A stretch of 64,000 nt of DNA from Drosophila pseudoobscura (taxonomy: Eukaryota; Arthropoda; Insecta; Diptera; Drosophilidae), in the NCBI RefSeq assembly GCF_009870125.1, contig NC_046683.1:3596001-3660000 (forward strand). The letters are read 5' to 3'. The notes under the pieces were generated by a model. The model ran no database searches. It worked only from the letters and a program-made list of their open reading frames with translations, and was not told the origin of the DNA. Shown here one piece after another: positions 39,784-51,100 of the stretch. Made by a program: the position numbers and the translations under genes. Every line of letters starts with the position of its first letter. Positions within the stretch are counted from its first letter, which is position 1.

Positions 39784-41996
39784 CAGCCAGAAGAGTCGAC
39801 ACCTTTTAACAGCTGAAAGAATTTAATTAATGCAAGTCGCTTTCCCTCTCTCTCTCTCTCTCTCTGGCGTCCTATGCCCTCCGCCAAAGCAACCAGACCC
39901 CCCGACAGGGGATGAGGGACGTTCTGGGCAAATTAAAAATAGCAAAATGGGTAAACGACTAAAAAAAAGCGGAATAAAATAATAATGCCGAGAGTGAGAA
40001 TCGGGGGAACCAAACAGAATCCCAAGACTGACAATATTTGTCTTTAAAGGAGATGCCACCAAAAGAACTCCACAAATTATTTCTATTGCTGGACCCGTTT
40101 TAAATAGATTTAAGTAAAGCTAATCGGATCATAGATCAATCTCCGAAGAACCTTCTATCTTTTCGGAGAAACATTCTTGTGGACAATGCGAACTTCTGTT
40201 ATGGAATGATTGAGACTGAAATTAACAATTGACGACCGACCTCTGGTTCAATCGCTCAATATCCCATAGATGAAATTGCACATATCGTTAAATGCATTTA
40301 ATTATTGAAATCAAATTAAAATTGAGTCTGAAATATACATAATTTCAAAGCCTAATTGAATATAATTTGATGAGAAAATTATTGGCAACAATTAAATGCA
40401 ATCGAAACTAGTAACTGAATTTGTAATTGCCAAAAAAAACGATTTAATGCTGTGTAACAAATTTAATTTTGACTAGCAATTTGAGAAATGAATATTAATC
40501 TGAAATGTACGAGTATTCCTCACAAATGCCGCACATATTTAGCCTCTTTAAGGATTACTTTCGTGCCGAAAATCCAGCAGCAGTAGCCGACATGAAAGAG
40601 TGTTAAGTTTTTCTTTCCCTTTTTCGAACACAGGGGCGGAGGGGCGGACTGGGCTGTGGGCTGTGTGGAGGTGTCTCAGAAATCCGCCCGTATCCGCTTA
40701 GCAGCAATTATCTTCATTACCCGTGACGCGCACACAAAAGTATGCCCCAGTCGAAGGATCAGGCGCATCAGCAGCAGTAGCAGAGTCCTGACAATTAGGA
40801 GGAGCTACAATGGCAGAGAGCCGTGCGAGATGCGGAGGGGAAACACCTTTAACCTTTTTCCACTCTCATACAAATACGCTGCTGATGGATGTGTTTTGAG
40901 TGGCGCCAGTAGCCCCACAAGTAGATGGAAGGGCCCCACCCCATCTCCATCTCCATCTGCATCTCCAGCTACAGCTCCCGAGCTTCCTGTTTTTCGGGCT
41001 TCTTTTGACTCGAGTTGTCGCCACCACTGGCTGTTGTTATCAAGAGAAAGGTGAGCGGTGGGGAGGGTTGAGCTGAAGAGCTGAGAGTGGTGGGATGGGG
41101 GTTAGGGCATGTCTAAGCGATTTATAAAAGCCAAGGCAAAAGCAGGGGGTGAATGGCACAAAAAGTGTTGCAAGCAATTTGCGCAGTGCCAGGAGAAGGG
41201 AGGCGCCGGGATCGCCGGGCGCACCTTTGCCAAATCCTCTTCAAGAACTCCTCTTCTGCCCTACACAACCCCACCCCCACCCCCTTGGTTGTAACCTGAG
41301 CACAAAAGCACGCAGGCAAGCTCCCAGCCACCACCCACTACTCACCCCCCCTCCGCTTCCGTTGCTCGTAACCTTATTGAGTGCGTGCGTGGGGCAGGCA
41401 CAAAAAACTTGGTGCCATTTTGCACGTAACTGACATCAGCGCGCTTATAAATCAACTTGCAAATGTCTTTGGTTGTGTACCTGTGTGTGTTGTGTGTTGT
41501 ATGTGTGTGTGTGTGTGTATTTTAGGGCTGAATGGGGGGGCGTGGCATAACCATTTTTGAGTTCATGATTTTTTGGGCAAGACCATGATTTCTGAGCCAG
41601 TCTCGTATGAACTCATATGATTAGATTAATGCGTTGTCTAATGGCGCACCACCGGCACCATCTCCCATCTCCCATTCCCACTCCCCTTCCATCCAACCCC
41701 ACCCTTTCCGACGTTGTGCGTGTCCTTGCGGGTGGGGTTTCCATTTTTATAAACATCTTGTTAACCCAGGGAAATTCATTTTTTGCCACACATAATTCAT
41801 ATACGGGGTAGAACGGAGAAATATGATTTGGCAGCGGGTCAAGGAGATTGAGATTGCGATTGCGATGAGTGATTGCCTGCGAGGCCTGAAGCCAGAGAGG
41901 AGGTTAAGGGCGACAATGGATTACAGGGTATAAGTATGTACAAGCTTACTTCCGTATAACTATTCAAAGAACCCCCTTATGATACATTATTCTGTA

Positions 41997-42002
41997 TTTA
42001 TT
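41997..42002 (-). terminator. polyadenylation signal of the Prune-like gene
   Basis: On the minus strand AATAAA lies 12 bases past the TAA stop of the Prune-like gene. The spacing implies a very short 3'UTR, as is common for compact Drosophila genes. Confidence 0.65.
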
Positions 42003-42014
42003 AAGAAATGCTCT

Positions 42015-43358
42015 TTAAAAACATGGCTTTTTCTTGTCGGCGACGGTGACACAACGGCATTTCTCTGCCCAGTGGTACAAGATGCGCTCCACCAGGTGCA
42101 GCACGTCCGGAACGGTGTTGTCCAATTTGCCCAGGTTGTAGAAGGCGCCATGCATGAAGTCGCACTTGGAAAACGGCTTCAGGTTGAGCATCGGATCAAC
42201 GGACAGATTCAGATTGACGACCATGTGTTCGAATAGACGACGACTATTCAGATCCTGCAGTCCGTCCATAGGGAGGAGGCCCAGCTGATAGACGGGCCTG
42301 GGGCCGTACACCTCCGTGCCAGGGGTTGTGCTCAGCATCAGAATGAAGTCGGCGGCCTGCTCTTTACCGAACGTATCGATGACCTGGGGGGCTTGGCTAA
42401 AAGTGACGAGCGTGCTGAGGGCCATCGGGAAGCTGGTGAAGAGAACTTCACGCATGACCTTGCCATTGCTGGTCTCCAGCAGCTTGAATTTGCGCCGGAT
42501 GATCTCCGGCAGGCTGACCACACCGGATTTAGAAACAGAATCGGTCGTCTTCTGGTCGGCGTTGGCGCGCTCCTCGGGCTCCGCGGGCTCCATGGCCCTG
42601 TCCCGAATGAGTGTCTCCAAATGCTTGAGCATTCGGAAGTCTGGCACCTCGCCGAGCGTGTTTGGTGGCACCAGGTCGAAGTTGCTGTTCGCCATGAGCA
42701 GCGCAGTGCGCAGCAGCTCGAAGACGATGTTGGACTCAATCGAGGCTTTCTTGTACAGGGCAGTGATCATGCCTGCGCAGGAGCGCATCGGCAGGATGCT
42801 CAAGTCGCACTGGCAGTCCCTGGGCAGGGGTGCTTCGCTGAACCGGAACGGACGATGGTCGTAATACTCCACCACAAGATTGTTGAAGCAGCTGTCGTGG
42901 TGGTTCACCAGGATGAAGCGGCACTGCATCAGTAATTCCATCTTGAAATCATCGCGAAAAAGCAAGTGACGTGCCTCATCGATATCCCATTTTCTCAGCA
43001 GCTGGTCGACCTCCTTATTGGCGGCAAAGTCGCGACGACACATGTTGAGCATCGGCACGTAATGGTCGAATGTCGATTGCTTGGTGCGGTAGCGGTAGTA
43101 GGCCACCGCCAAAGTGCTGATCACCGAGTCCATGTCGCAGCTCACGGCCGAGAGGCAAATGTACTTGACAACCTTCGATCGGTTGGGTTGCGGTTGCTAA
43201 TAGTAGGTTATGTACATATTTTTAGGCTATGTGCTCTCGAACATTCCATTTCCAATACTTACCCAAAATTTAAAGCGCTGCGTCGCCTGCAGATACGCCA
43301 AAAACCCCAATATTTTTTCACTGCGATGAGGCTTTTTCTTCGGAATTTCGACTTCCAT
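42015..43358 (-). CDS. Prune-family (DHH-DHHA2 phosphoesterase) protein, probably degenerate paralogue
   Basis: Two exons on the minus strand: exon 1 at 43358-43263 (32 codons from ATG), a 66-base intron at 43262-43197 (GTAAGT donor, TTAG acceptor, phase 0), and exon 2 at 43196-42015. The protein has 425 residues. The order of motifs matches Prune exopolyphosphatases: an N-terminal helix with FLAYLQA, the Cys52-Asp53-Met-Asp55-Ser motif I, a DHH-equivalent motif at 130-132, DHRP at 145-148, SCAG near 171-174, and a DHHA2-like C-terminal domain from about 270. Key residues differ. The Gly-Asn-Glu before motif I is Ser-Ala-Val, the first Asp of DHH is Asn130, and the position of the later catalytic Asp (D179 in human PRUNE1) is Ala201. 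Residue equivalence rests on alignment from memory. Known Prunes hydrolyse short polyphosphates or cyclic nucleotides with bound metal; this copy probably does not. It could instead be a rapidly evolved orthologue of prune, which is why I give no symbol. It shares a 5' interval with the Tfb4-like gene. Confidence 0.88.
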
Positions 43359-43475
43359 TTTTTTTTTCTTTCAAGACTGCTTTTAAAAAAACACACGGAA
43401 CACAATTTTCCCAAGAGACTGACGACGCACAAAATACTTTTCTAGAGGGGAATGCATCGAGTACATGCATATGCA

Positions 43476-43518
43476 TATCGATAGTCGGTATCGATGCCGA
43501 AGTGCGGGCATATCGATA
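43476..43518. promoter_or_regulatory. two DRE (TATCGATA) sites and one variant in the Prune-like promoter
   Basis: Perfect TATCGATA palindromes lie at 43476-43483 and 43511-43518, with TATCGATG at 43489-43496 between them. They are 120-160 bases upstream of the Prune-like start codon. DREF binds this element at promoters of broadly expressed and proliferation genes, and BEAF-32 binds the same core. The sites could serve the Prune-like gene or act as a boundary between the two divergent genes. The start codon of the Tfb4-like gene is about 760 bases from the nearer site. Confidence 0.7.
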
Positions 43519-44279
43519 ATCCGCAATTGTAAGCACTCAACGGTGCGGTGGTCTGTCAAAATGTTGCCCAAATTGGCTGACTTCTGACATTTGACCTGGA
43601 CACGTAACGCGTGTATCTGCTCCCCGAGCCCCCAACCCCTCTGCCCCATGCCCCATGCCCCATGGCGCTTGCCACTTTCTGTAGTTCGAGCAAAACGTGT
43701 GATTTATGATGCCGCCTGCCTTCGCCTGTGTTGGTAAATTACTTTAGCCAACACACTGCCAACTGCCACACACGCACGCATGCCCTTCACACACACTCGC
43801 ACACAAAAGTTGCGAATATTTTTTGTTGGCTCGAATATGCCGAGCAAGGGAGGAATATTCAATCGCTGTGGAAACTTTAAGCGATTTTCGCATTTAAGCA
43901 ATATGAAGGCAGTTTTCACACAGCCTCCAACCTTGGGGCGGATCTTGTTTCTTGGCTTTTTGGAGTTGGTGGCAGCCCTTCGGTCCGCGAAGGCACCGTC
44001 AGAGATGGCTTTCAAGGGCGGACCTCGGACCTATACACAGTCTTACAGATATACAGATGTACCTACCGGTTACATACACTATAAATATGTATGTGTCTCT
44101 TATAAATCATGTGCATAAATACATATGTAGGTGCCCTTGCCTTTTCTTTCCCCTTGCTTTAGTGCTATTTGTGCTCTGTGTCAATCAACTTTTCAGTCTG
44201 TTCAACACTTTCATCCGAATTTTTCGGTGTCAGAATATTTGGTGAAAAGAAAACGAAAATTTTCAGAAATTAATTTAAA

Positions 44280-45846
44280 ATGGAAGCACAGCGATATAAT
44301 ACAACAAATGTTTCCATCAAGAAAATGGAGAGCTCAAAAACTGAAGCGGAGATCACGAAGAGCAATGAGAACCGCGGCAATCAAATGTCGACTGCTGGTA
44401 TGGACGCAAATCGCCGCTTCTTTAAGATGCGTACCAGTCTTTTGGGTAAGTGACATTGCAGTTGTCTATTGTCGAGAGGGGGATGAGGAACGGAATTGGA
44501 ATTGAATTATTGGTGTGCGGCGATTGCCCGTGTATTGCAGATTCAGAAGATGTCCATATTTTGGTGCTCATTTTGGACATCGATTACGGACAGAGCTACA
44601 TTCAGCCGGGGAAAGTAGACATGGTCTTGAATGTGGTGGACGCCTCCATGGTGCTGGCCAATGGCCATCTGCTGGAGAGACCGCACAACGAGGTGGGGAT
44701 CATCGCGTGCTCCAGGAGCATTGTGTAAGTAAACGCAGAGTCTTCTCTCCCCTGGGACGCTCCTCTCACAGCTATGCCCTCAGAATGCTGGCTCATTCCA
44801 TTGATGAACCATTGACCACGTACGACTTCCAACTGGACACGATCAAGACCATGGAGTACGCAGTTTCGACTAAGGTCGAGACGGAACTGAAGCGTGAATT
44901 TTCCATCGAAAAGCTGAATGAGGATAAGAAGTCCTCGCTTCTGGCCGAGTCCCTCGGCCTGGCTCTTTGCTACATCCAGAAGCGTCGTCGCCAGATCCCA
45001 AACACATCCCATGGACGCAGCGTCCAAGGGCGCATTCTCATTGTCACCGGATCAGTTCTGCACGAGGATGTCTACAAGAACTACGACAACGTGATCCAGG
45101 AGGCCTTGGAAACGAATGTGACCATCAACGTGTGTGCCGTCAAGGTGCCGAAGCAGCTGCCGCTGCAGCGTGCCACGGACACCACCGATGGCCTCTACTT
45201 CTGCACCAACGACACGATGAGTCTGTCTGGCGACCTAGTCGATCATTTCCTGTACCCAACGTACTTGATCAAGTCTCCAAGGTCCCACATTGCGGTGCCG
45301 GCACGCTGTGCCTGCCACGGCTTTGGCAATAAGATTGGGTTCGTGTGCGGCAAGTGCAAGCTCGGTGAGTTTCTGGGTTTCTTCTCTTCCTCCTACAGAA
45401 TTATACAGGAACTAATCTTGAGCGATCTCTCCTGCAGTGCTATGCAAACACTCACCCTACTGCGATGACTGTCGGTTAGTAGTATCTGTATTTTATCTGA
45501 CTTTCCCCATTTTCACTCATTGATCTATCAGCGAGACCAAACAACCAACTGGCACTGGAGCGATCACATGCAAGGACACCTATCAGAACGGCATTGTGCT
45601 GTGGACCAAAGAGGTAATAATTTAACGAATAACTGATGCAAAGTGTGATACTAAAAGCATATCCGCTTTATCTTATCCTTATCTGCGCAGAAGCCCAAGT
45701 TGATCCGCATTTTGGAAACTCAGCTCGCGAGACGTGTGCAACTAAATAATACGGGAAATCCCTCCGCCAGACGCGTCCACTCGATTGTACGCATAACCAA
45801 CGCCCCAGATGTAGACTTACATCTGACCATGTGCGGGCACTTCTAA
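44280..45846 (+). CDS. Tfb4/GTF2H3-family (TFIIH p34 subunit) protein, divergent paralogue
   Basis: Six exons give a continuous 405-residue protein: 44280-44445, 44541-44724, 44772-45364, 45438-45474, 45532-45613 and 45691-45846. Introns are 95, 47, 73, 57 and 77 bases, all GT-AG, and phases agree at every junction. Residues 1-55 are a polar extension absent from typical p34. A vWA-like domain begins with the strand HILVLILDID (61-70), corresponding to the p34 start. The Leu-Ala-Glu-Ser-Leu and ALCYIQ helix lies mid-protein. Residues 296-326 hold a cysteine cluster with spacing CX1CHX9CX2CX4CX5CX2C, identical to my recollection of human GTF2H3, which strongly supports the family. About 78 C-terminal residues after the cluster are unlike p34. 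In TFIIH, p34 binds p44 in the core complex for transcription and repair. Low overall identity and the two extensions suggest a lineage-specific paralogue, perhaps in a tissue-specific TFIIH. Alternative internal starts exist at Met16, Met36 and Met41. Confidence 0.88.
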
Positions 45847-45985
45847 GATTTTAGCGCCCCAAAGACAACCTTACACTTAAACACCTTTACACTGTGTGTG
45901 GATCCAATAACACAACCAAATGCAACTCAATCAACTCGTGTGCTCACACTCTACAGACACGCACTCTCACATAACAAGTTCATTC

Positions 45986-46015
45986 AAAAGGTTCATGAGA
46001 AGCATTGAACCTTTT
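45986..46015. repeat. 10-bp perfect inverted repeat with GAACCTTT core
   Basis: AAAAGGTTCA at 45986-45995 pairs exactly with TGAACCTTTT at 46006-46015, with a 10-base loop. The same core recurs in direct orientation at 46166-46183 and 46264-46281. Confidence 0.85.
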
Positions 46016-46241
46016 GGCGCTACAACATACGTCCTTTACACTGTGTGGCATCTAAGTCAAGGCCAAAATGTGGCCAAACGTTGCGTATATGCTCCACACG
46101 ATTCCATTGGAAATCATACAAAAAGACAATCAATTAGTTATAATCAATATGTGGCGCCCAAGCGGTATTGAACCTTATAGCGCTTAAGAAACACTCGAAA
46201 CCCTATATATATTTTGTTAAAGTCAATAATTAACTCTTGAT

Positions 46242-46280
46242 CGCTGAAAGGTTAATACGCTACTATTGAACCTTTTAGCG
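46242..46280. repeat. imperfect inverted repeat with the same GAACCTTT core
   Basis: CGCTGAAAGGTTAAT on the left pairs with TATTGAACCTTTTAGCG on the right with a few mismatches or bulges. The right arm is a copy of the word TTGAACCTTTTGGCGC found at 46005-46020. Together with the element at 45986 this looks like a small family of related hairpins within 300 bases. Confidence 0.7.
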
Positions 46281-48124
46281 CAAGAGACACACTCGTAACG
46301 TTTTGGCAAGAATCCCTTTTGGCACATACTCGAATTCGAATTCATATTCGATTCCGGTTAATCAAATTGCAGTATTTAAATCCCATGTAACACTCAAAAC
46401 ATTCGTATGTCAATGTATTCTGAGTAAAGTACAAAAGCGCTTAACGATTACCATTCATTCATTCGTTTTATTGCTGCTGGAAAAGTGCGCTTGTCCTGGC
46501 GTCTTTTCCCCAAATTCCTCCAAAAACACACAGAGAAATCACCACAATAACAGACAACAAACAGTTTGTGTTTACTAACCGTTTGGTTCCTTCTTTGGAG
46601 CACACTTGGAGCACTGGCCCGCAGCCTATTTGGTTGATTGGGTTTTCGGGTTGCCTCTGGTTACCCCTCTTTCGATTTGGACTTGGCTTTGGTTTTGGTT
46701 TTGGATTGTCGTTCGTATGGCTGTTGCTTATCTTCTGCCGCTCAGTTTACACTTTTGCTGTTTTCTTATTTTTATTTTCTTTCACGCTTCGATGGACAGT
46801 TTTTTCATTGAATATTAATCATACGCACTGTGTCTGTGGCGCGGGATGAGCCGGCAGGAAACACCGAAAAAAAAGCACAACAAAAAGCAATCGTATAATT
46901 TCACTCTGCCCAAAAGAGACAAATCGGCATTTATTATTTGTGCCGCAGCAGCAGCAGACAGCAGCAGTAATTCCGTGTGTATTTTCCGCTCAAAAACAAT
47001 CACGATCCGGGCTAAAAATGATGACAATTATCTGCGAGACACTTGACCGACTGTCTGTACGAATCACCGCAAAGTGAGGGACACTACTCTTGGCACTAGG
47101 ACACACGTCACGACCTGTCGCTGTTCGGCGATTGTTCGAATGGCTGACTGGTTGGCTATGACTATGCTTCGAGATGGTAGATGAATGGCTGGCTGAATCT
47201 GGCTGGTTCCGTGGCTGTTTGGCGCAGGCAACTGGCAGCAGCAGAGTTCGACGTTAAACTGAATGGAGGCGATGGCACTGGCAGTGACAGTGGCGTCCCA
47301 ACACGGAGGCGCCTCGCCTCCTCGTTTAGTGGTGAGTTTTTTCTCGTGCCGAGTCGTATCGTCTCGTGCTCCGTCGCCGTAATGCCTGACGGCACGTGGT
47401 GAAGAGAGAGACACAGTGAGAGAGAGAGAGAGAGCTGTGCAACGACCTTGGCTCTGGCTCGCTCTTTGCCAGCTGTTGATTTTTCTCTTCCTTTCGGAAG
47501 CGCATCGCCTTCCCGTGCCAACATCATCGGTAGCTGGTAGTAGTGACTGCGATTGTCACCGGAAATGGGACTCCCGATGGGTCCTGCGGTTGTGGATTGA
47601 GGAGAAAGGATTAGAAGGCATTCAGAAAGGAGAAACCCCGTTTACATACCAGAAACGCACTTTCCTCGTGCTGGAGCAGACCCATTCTCCAGCATTCGCC
47701 AGACATCCAATCCGACCAATCCGAAGAAGTTCCAAGTGATTAATTGCTGCTCCTGTGGAACATCTGAAATAATTACAATTCGTTCTTTAATGAGCCAGAA
47801 TCTACATAAGCGGAAAATGCCATCATATGGGATAAGTTTTCCTCGAACTTCCAGCCAAACTGAAGAACAATTTAAGGCAAACTTTAAGTTATTTCCGAAT
47901 AGTTTTGGGCCATTAAGATACTGTCGCCGATAGTGTTACTGGCCCTCTAAAGAAGCGAGGCTGAAGGCCAAACTTAAGTCAAGAAATTATGCTAATTGGA
48001 CAACACAACACAACTTTCGACAAGCTACAACTGACACAACACTTTGGCTTAACACAGCATATTCAACACATCCCAACTCTGCTCATCCTTGCTACATCTA
48101 TCACCCTTCTATATCCAATCCATC

Positions 48125-48160
48125 GTGAGCGAGCGAGCGAGCGAGAGAGAGAGAGAGAGC
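48125..48160. repeat. GAGC/GA simple repeat
   Basis: Four to five GAGC units run into a pure GA tract. Non-coding. Confidence 0.85.
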
Positions 48161-51100
48161 AACTCCGTTGAGCAGGGAAAGTGGATAAGTCATGTGTTAC
48201 ACATCACTTGATTAGGCATTAAATAAATGCTCCGACAAGTTTACACTCAATTACATGAAGTTGGCTTACGAACCGAAGCCCTATGCCATCCATACGGGCA
48301 GTTTTAGACCGAGTTATTCAGTTTGGAAAGTTGAATTGCTTGCCAGCCGGAGTCGGAGTCGTAGTCAGAATCGGAATCGCACTCTGCCATCGATGAGTTT
48401 CGATCCTGCCTGACTGGGATGGGATATCGAGCTCACTCGATTATCTATGGGTTCTCGAAACTTTGTAACGATTTGATGAATTAAGCAGCAACTGAACAGG
48501 GTAAGGGATGACTGATGGACATGACTGAAAGACAATCGTGAATGAACGTTAGCTTAAGGGAAGCCGATATATTCATAGTATTTATACCTGCGAAGATTAT
48601 TCTGCTCCTCGAGATCATCGCTTCCTACTGATAGGTGTCACAGGGTATCATCGGAGGACACATCATAGCCTTAGCTGCCATGCAGCGCCATGTTGTGGCG
48701 AGAGTGATGCTGAGCATGCTCCCCCATATAAATTATGCATTTTAGCCCTGGTCCATGGCTTGGCTACAACTTGTGGAATATTTGTGTATTTTCTCGTTGG
48801 TTTCTCGTTGCTCGGGTCATCAGGCGATTCGCTTTGCCTGCATTTCTCGCCTGCTCGACTGCCGGGCTGACTGCCTGGCATGGCTGGCCTCATGGCTTCC
48901 TGGCTTAATTGAGAAAGAGATTTGATTAATTTGCATGCCATAAACAATTTGCAATTTGTTTGTGCTCTCAAAGTCCGGGGCATACCGTAATTAAAGCAAA
49001 GCCCTGCGAAGCAACTCAGCAACTTTGCCAGCGAGATTCCTCTACACTCTCCACTCTGCACTCTCCACCGAGTTGCTCTTGTGCCCCAGCCCCACCCACA
49101 GCCACAGCCACACCGTTTGCAGCATCTGCAATGCTTTCCAGATGAAAAAGGTGAAAAGAAATGTCTGTCACCGAGGCAAGGTAAGCAGATTAAGGCCTGC
49201 CTTCTCTGACTTGGCAATGCAGTTCAAGTCCATGCCACGACATGCAAATGATGATGATGGGGCATGCCTCAGAATGCAGCAGTACCTAGAGTGAGATAGA
49301 GAGAGAGAGAGCCTGTAGTTGGAGTTCCTGCTGAATGTGTTTGCAAATATTTACTCAATGTATTCATGTGCAAACAATTACGCGTTCATTTGTGCGACTT
49401 TCGAGCGGGGAACACAACAATGATGCTGCAGATGGCGATGCAGATGCCCATACCGGTACAGATGATGATGATGAGAGAGAGAGGGTGACGATGGCATCTT
49501 CCTTTGGTATGGCACAGCCGGCAGAAGCACTCCATTGACTCCCATCCCATCCATTCTCTCGTCTTTGTTTCGACTCTCCCACTCACATATGCATAATATC
49601 CTTGACCCGCTTGCGCTTTTGTGCGTGTGAGAAGAGCGCCAGAAACTCATCGTTTTGGAAATTGGAAATGCAGGAATAATCTATGCTGCTAATGGCGTGC
49701 ACATAAATATTGATGATCCTTTGGTCGTGTTCTTCTAGTCTGTTTCTTCCATCAAAGGCTCTGCATCTGAAAGGAGTATCAAGAAATTTAGAAAATGGAT
49801 TTATAAAAGCCAAGATTATTGGTACACAAAAGGTGCAAGCGAAAGAGGAAATACTACCCAATACTAGATGCCTTTATTGTCCTTCTCTCTGGCATCTGCG
49901 AAGGCAAAGTCTGCCATCTGAAATTGTTGTTGTTATGGATGTTCTTAAGCTTAGGTCCTCCATTCCCTTTGCCTCCTGAGATCTGTGACCTGTGACTGGG
50001 ACATAACCGAAATGTTCATGGGCTAACCAAATGCCATCTGTCCGTCTGTCCGCCAGTAACAGTTCGTTAAGTTCACCTGATTTGCCTAGCAATGAATTGC
50101 CGGGCCACTGTCTCGCAGTCATCGACACGCCGATGTGAAAGACAAACAGCCTTATGACCAGGCTGTTAACAAAGTGAGAGGCAGGGGCAAAGTGGTAGTG
50201 GCAGGTGCAGACATATTGTTGCACTGTCCTGCCCGTCGACTCGAGTCGAATGCCTGGACAAGACAATTGACTGGAAAATGTTGTTAATGAACTTTGTGCG
50301 ACATTTTGATTAGCTGTCAGGTGACGGCACCCGCACTCCCCCCGCCAGATGGTGGTGGTGTTCCAGTCTGGTTCGTGTCGTGTTGCAAACAAAGGTCAAC
50401 AAGTGACTCAGAAGCCAAATGATGGATGTCAAAGTTGCTTCTGGTAACACTTGACATACATTTCGGCTACTCCTCTGTCTGCGGCACAAGCAGAGATAGA
50501 GAAATGAAGATGGAAATGGAAATGGGAAAGCAGCGAGGACAGATAGATACAGGGAGAAACGGAGACAGACAGCCATGGAGAAAGGGAAACAGAGATTCCG
50601 ATTCCGGACCCGGACCCGGACAATGCCATTTTGTCACACTGTGATAGAACAGCGAAAATAAACAGGCAGCGGGGAGGCGGCAAGACGAGATGGGATGTGA
50701 TGGGATGAGAGGAAAAAGTTTGTGCGGAAAAGTTGTAAACTTAATTTATAGTTTTTAAGCAGCCGCCAAAGGGGTGCAGGTTGCGGGGGGCAGGGGGCAC
50801 GGGGCAGAGCTGCTTGCAGGGTCACAGTTAGAAAAATGTGTTTCGCTGCCATCGCACACACACACACACATACACACGCGCGCAAATAGTAATAGAGAGA
50901 GGGGGAGAGGAAGAGGAAGCACAAGAGAAGGGAAATTTTCACATTTCATTCTCGCCTCGTCGCCAGGAATTTCCAAATGAAATATTTGACTTTTAGTCTA
51001 AAAAGTCAGCAGAAAAGTTGGGCAAACAGACTGCGACTGCGACTGCGACCAAGTACCCTAGTAGCTGGCAGGGCAGCCACCGACCAAACGCCCACCCGCC

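Larger units (their letters stand above)
15640..41990. other. long non-coding stretch, possible giant intron or gene desert
   Basis: Roughly 26 kb without a gene I can support. It contains simple repeats (21.26, 24.06, 25.06, 28.73, 32.66, 34.71, 39.77 kb), a perfect hairpin at 27.5 kb, a cluster of ATCGAT sites at 31.1-31.2 kb, and scattered AT-rich blocks with TTAATTA and ATTTAAAT words typical of conserved Drosophila non-coding DNA. Open frames of 150-210 codons occur (for example 22326-22898 and 32120-32755), but they are driven by low-complexity purine or pyrimidine runs. Intergenic and intronic origin cannot be separated from this window. Confidence 0.5.

Noticed and set aside
42316..42935. 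plus-strand frames of about 180 codons
   Set aside because: Antisense shadows of the Prune-like gene; family motifs are only on the minus strand.
47416..47739. 107-codon plus-strand frame with a signal-peptide-like stretch
   Set aside because: No ATG; the frame enters from a GA microsatellite, and the downstream part has no pattern.
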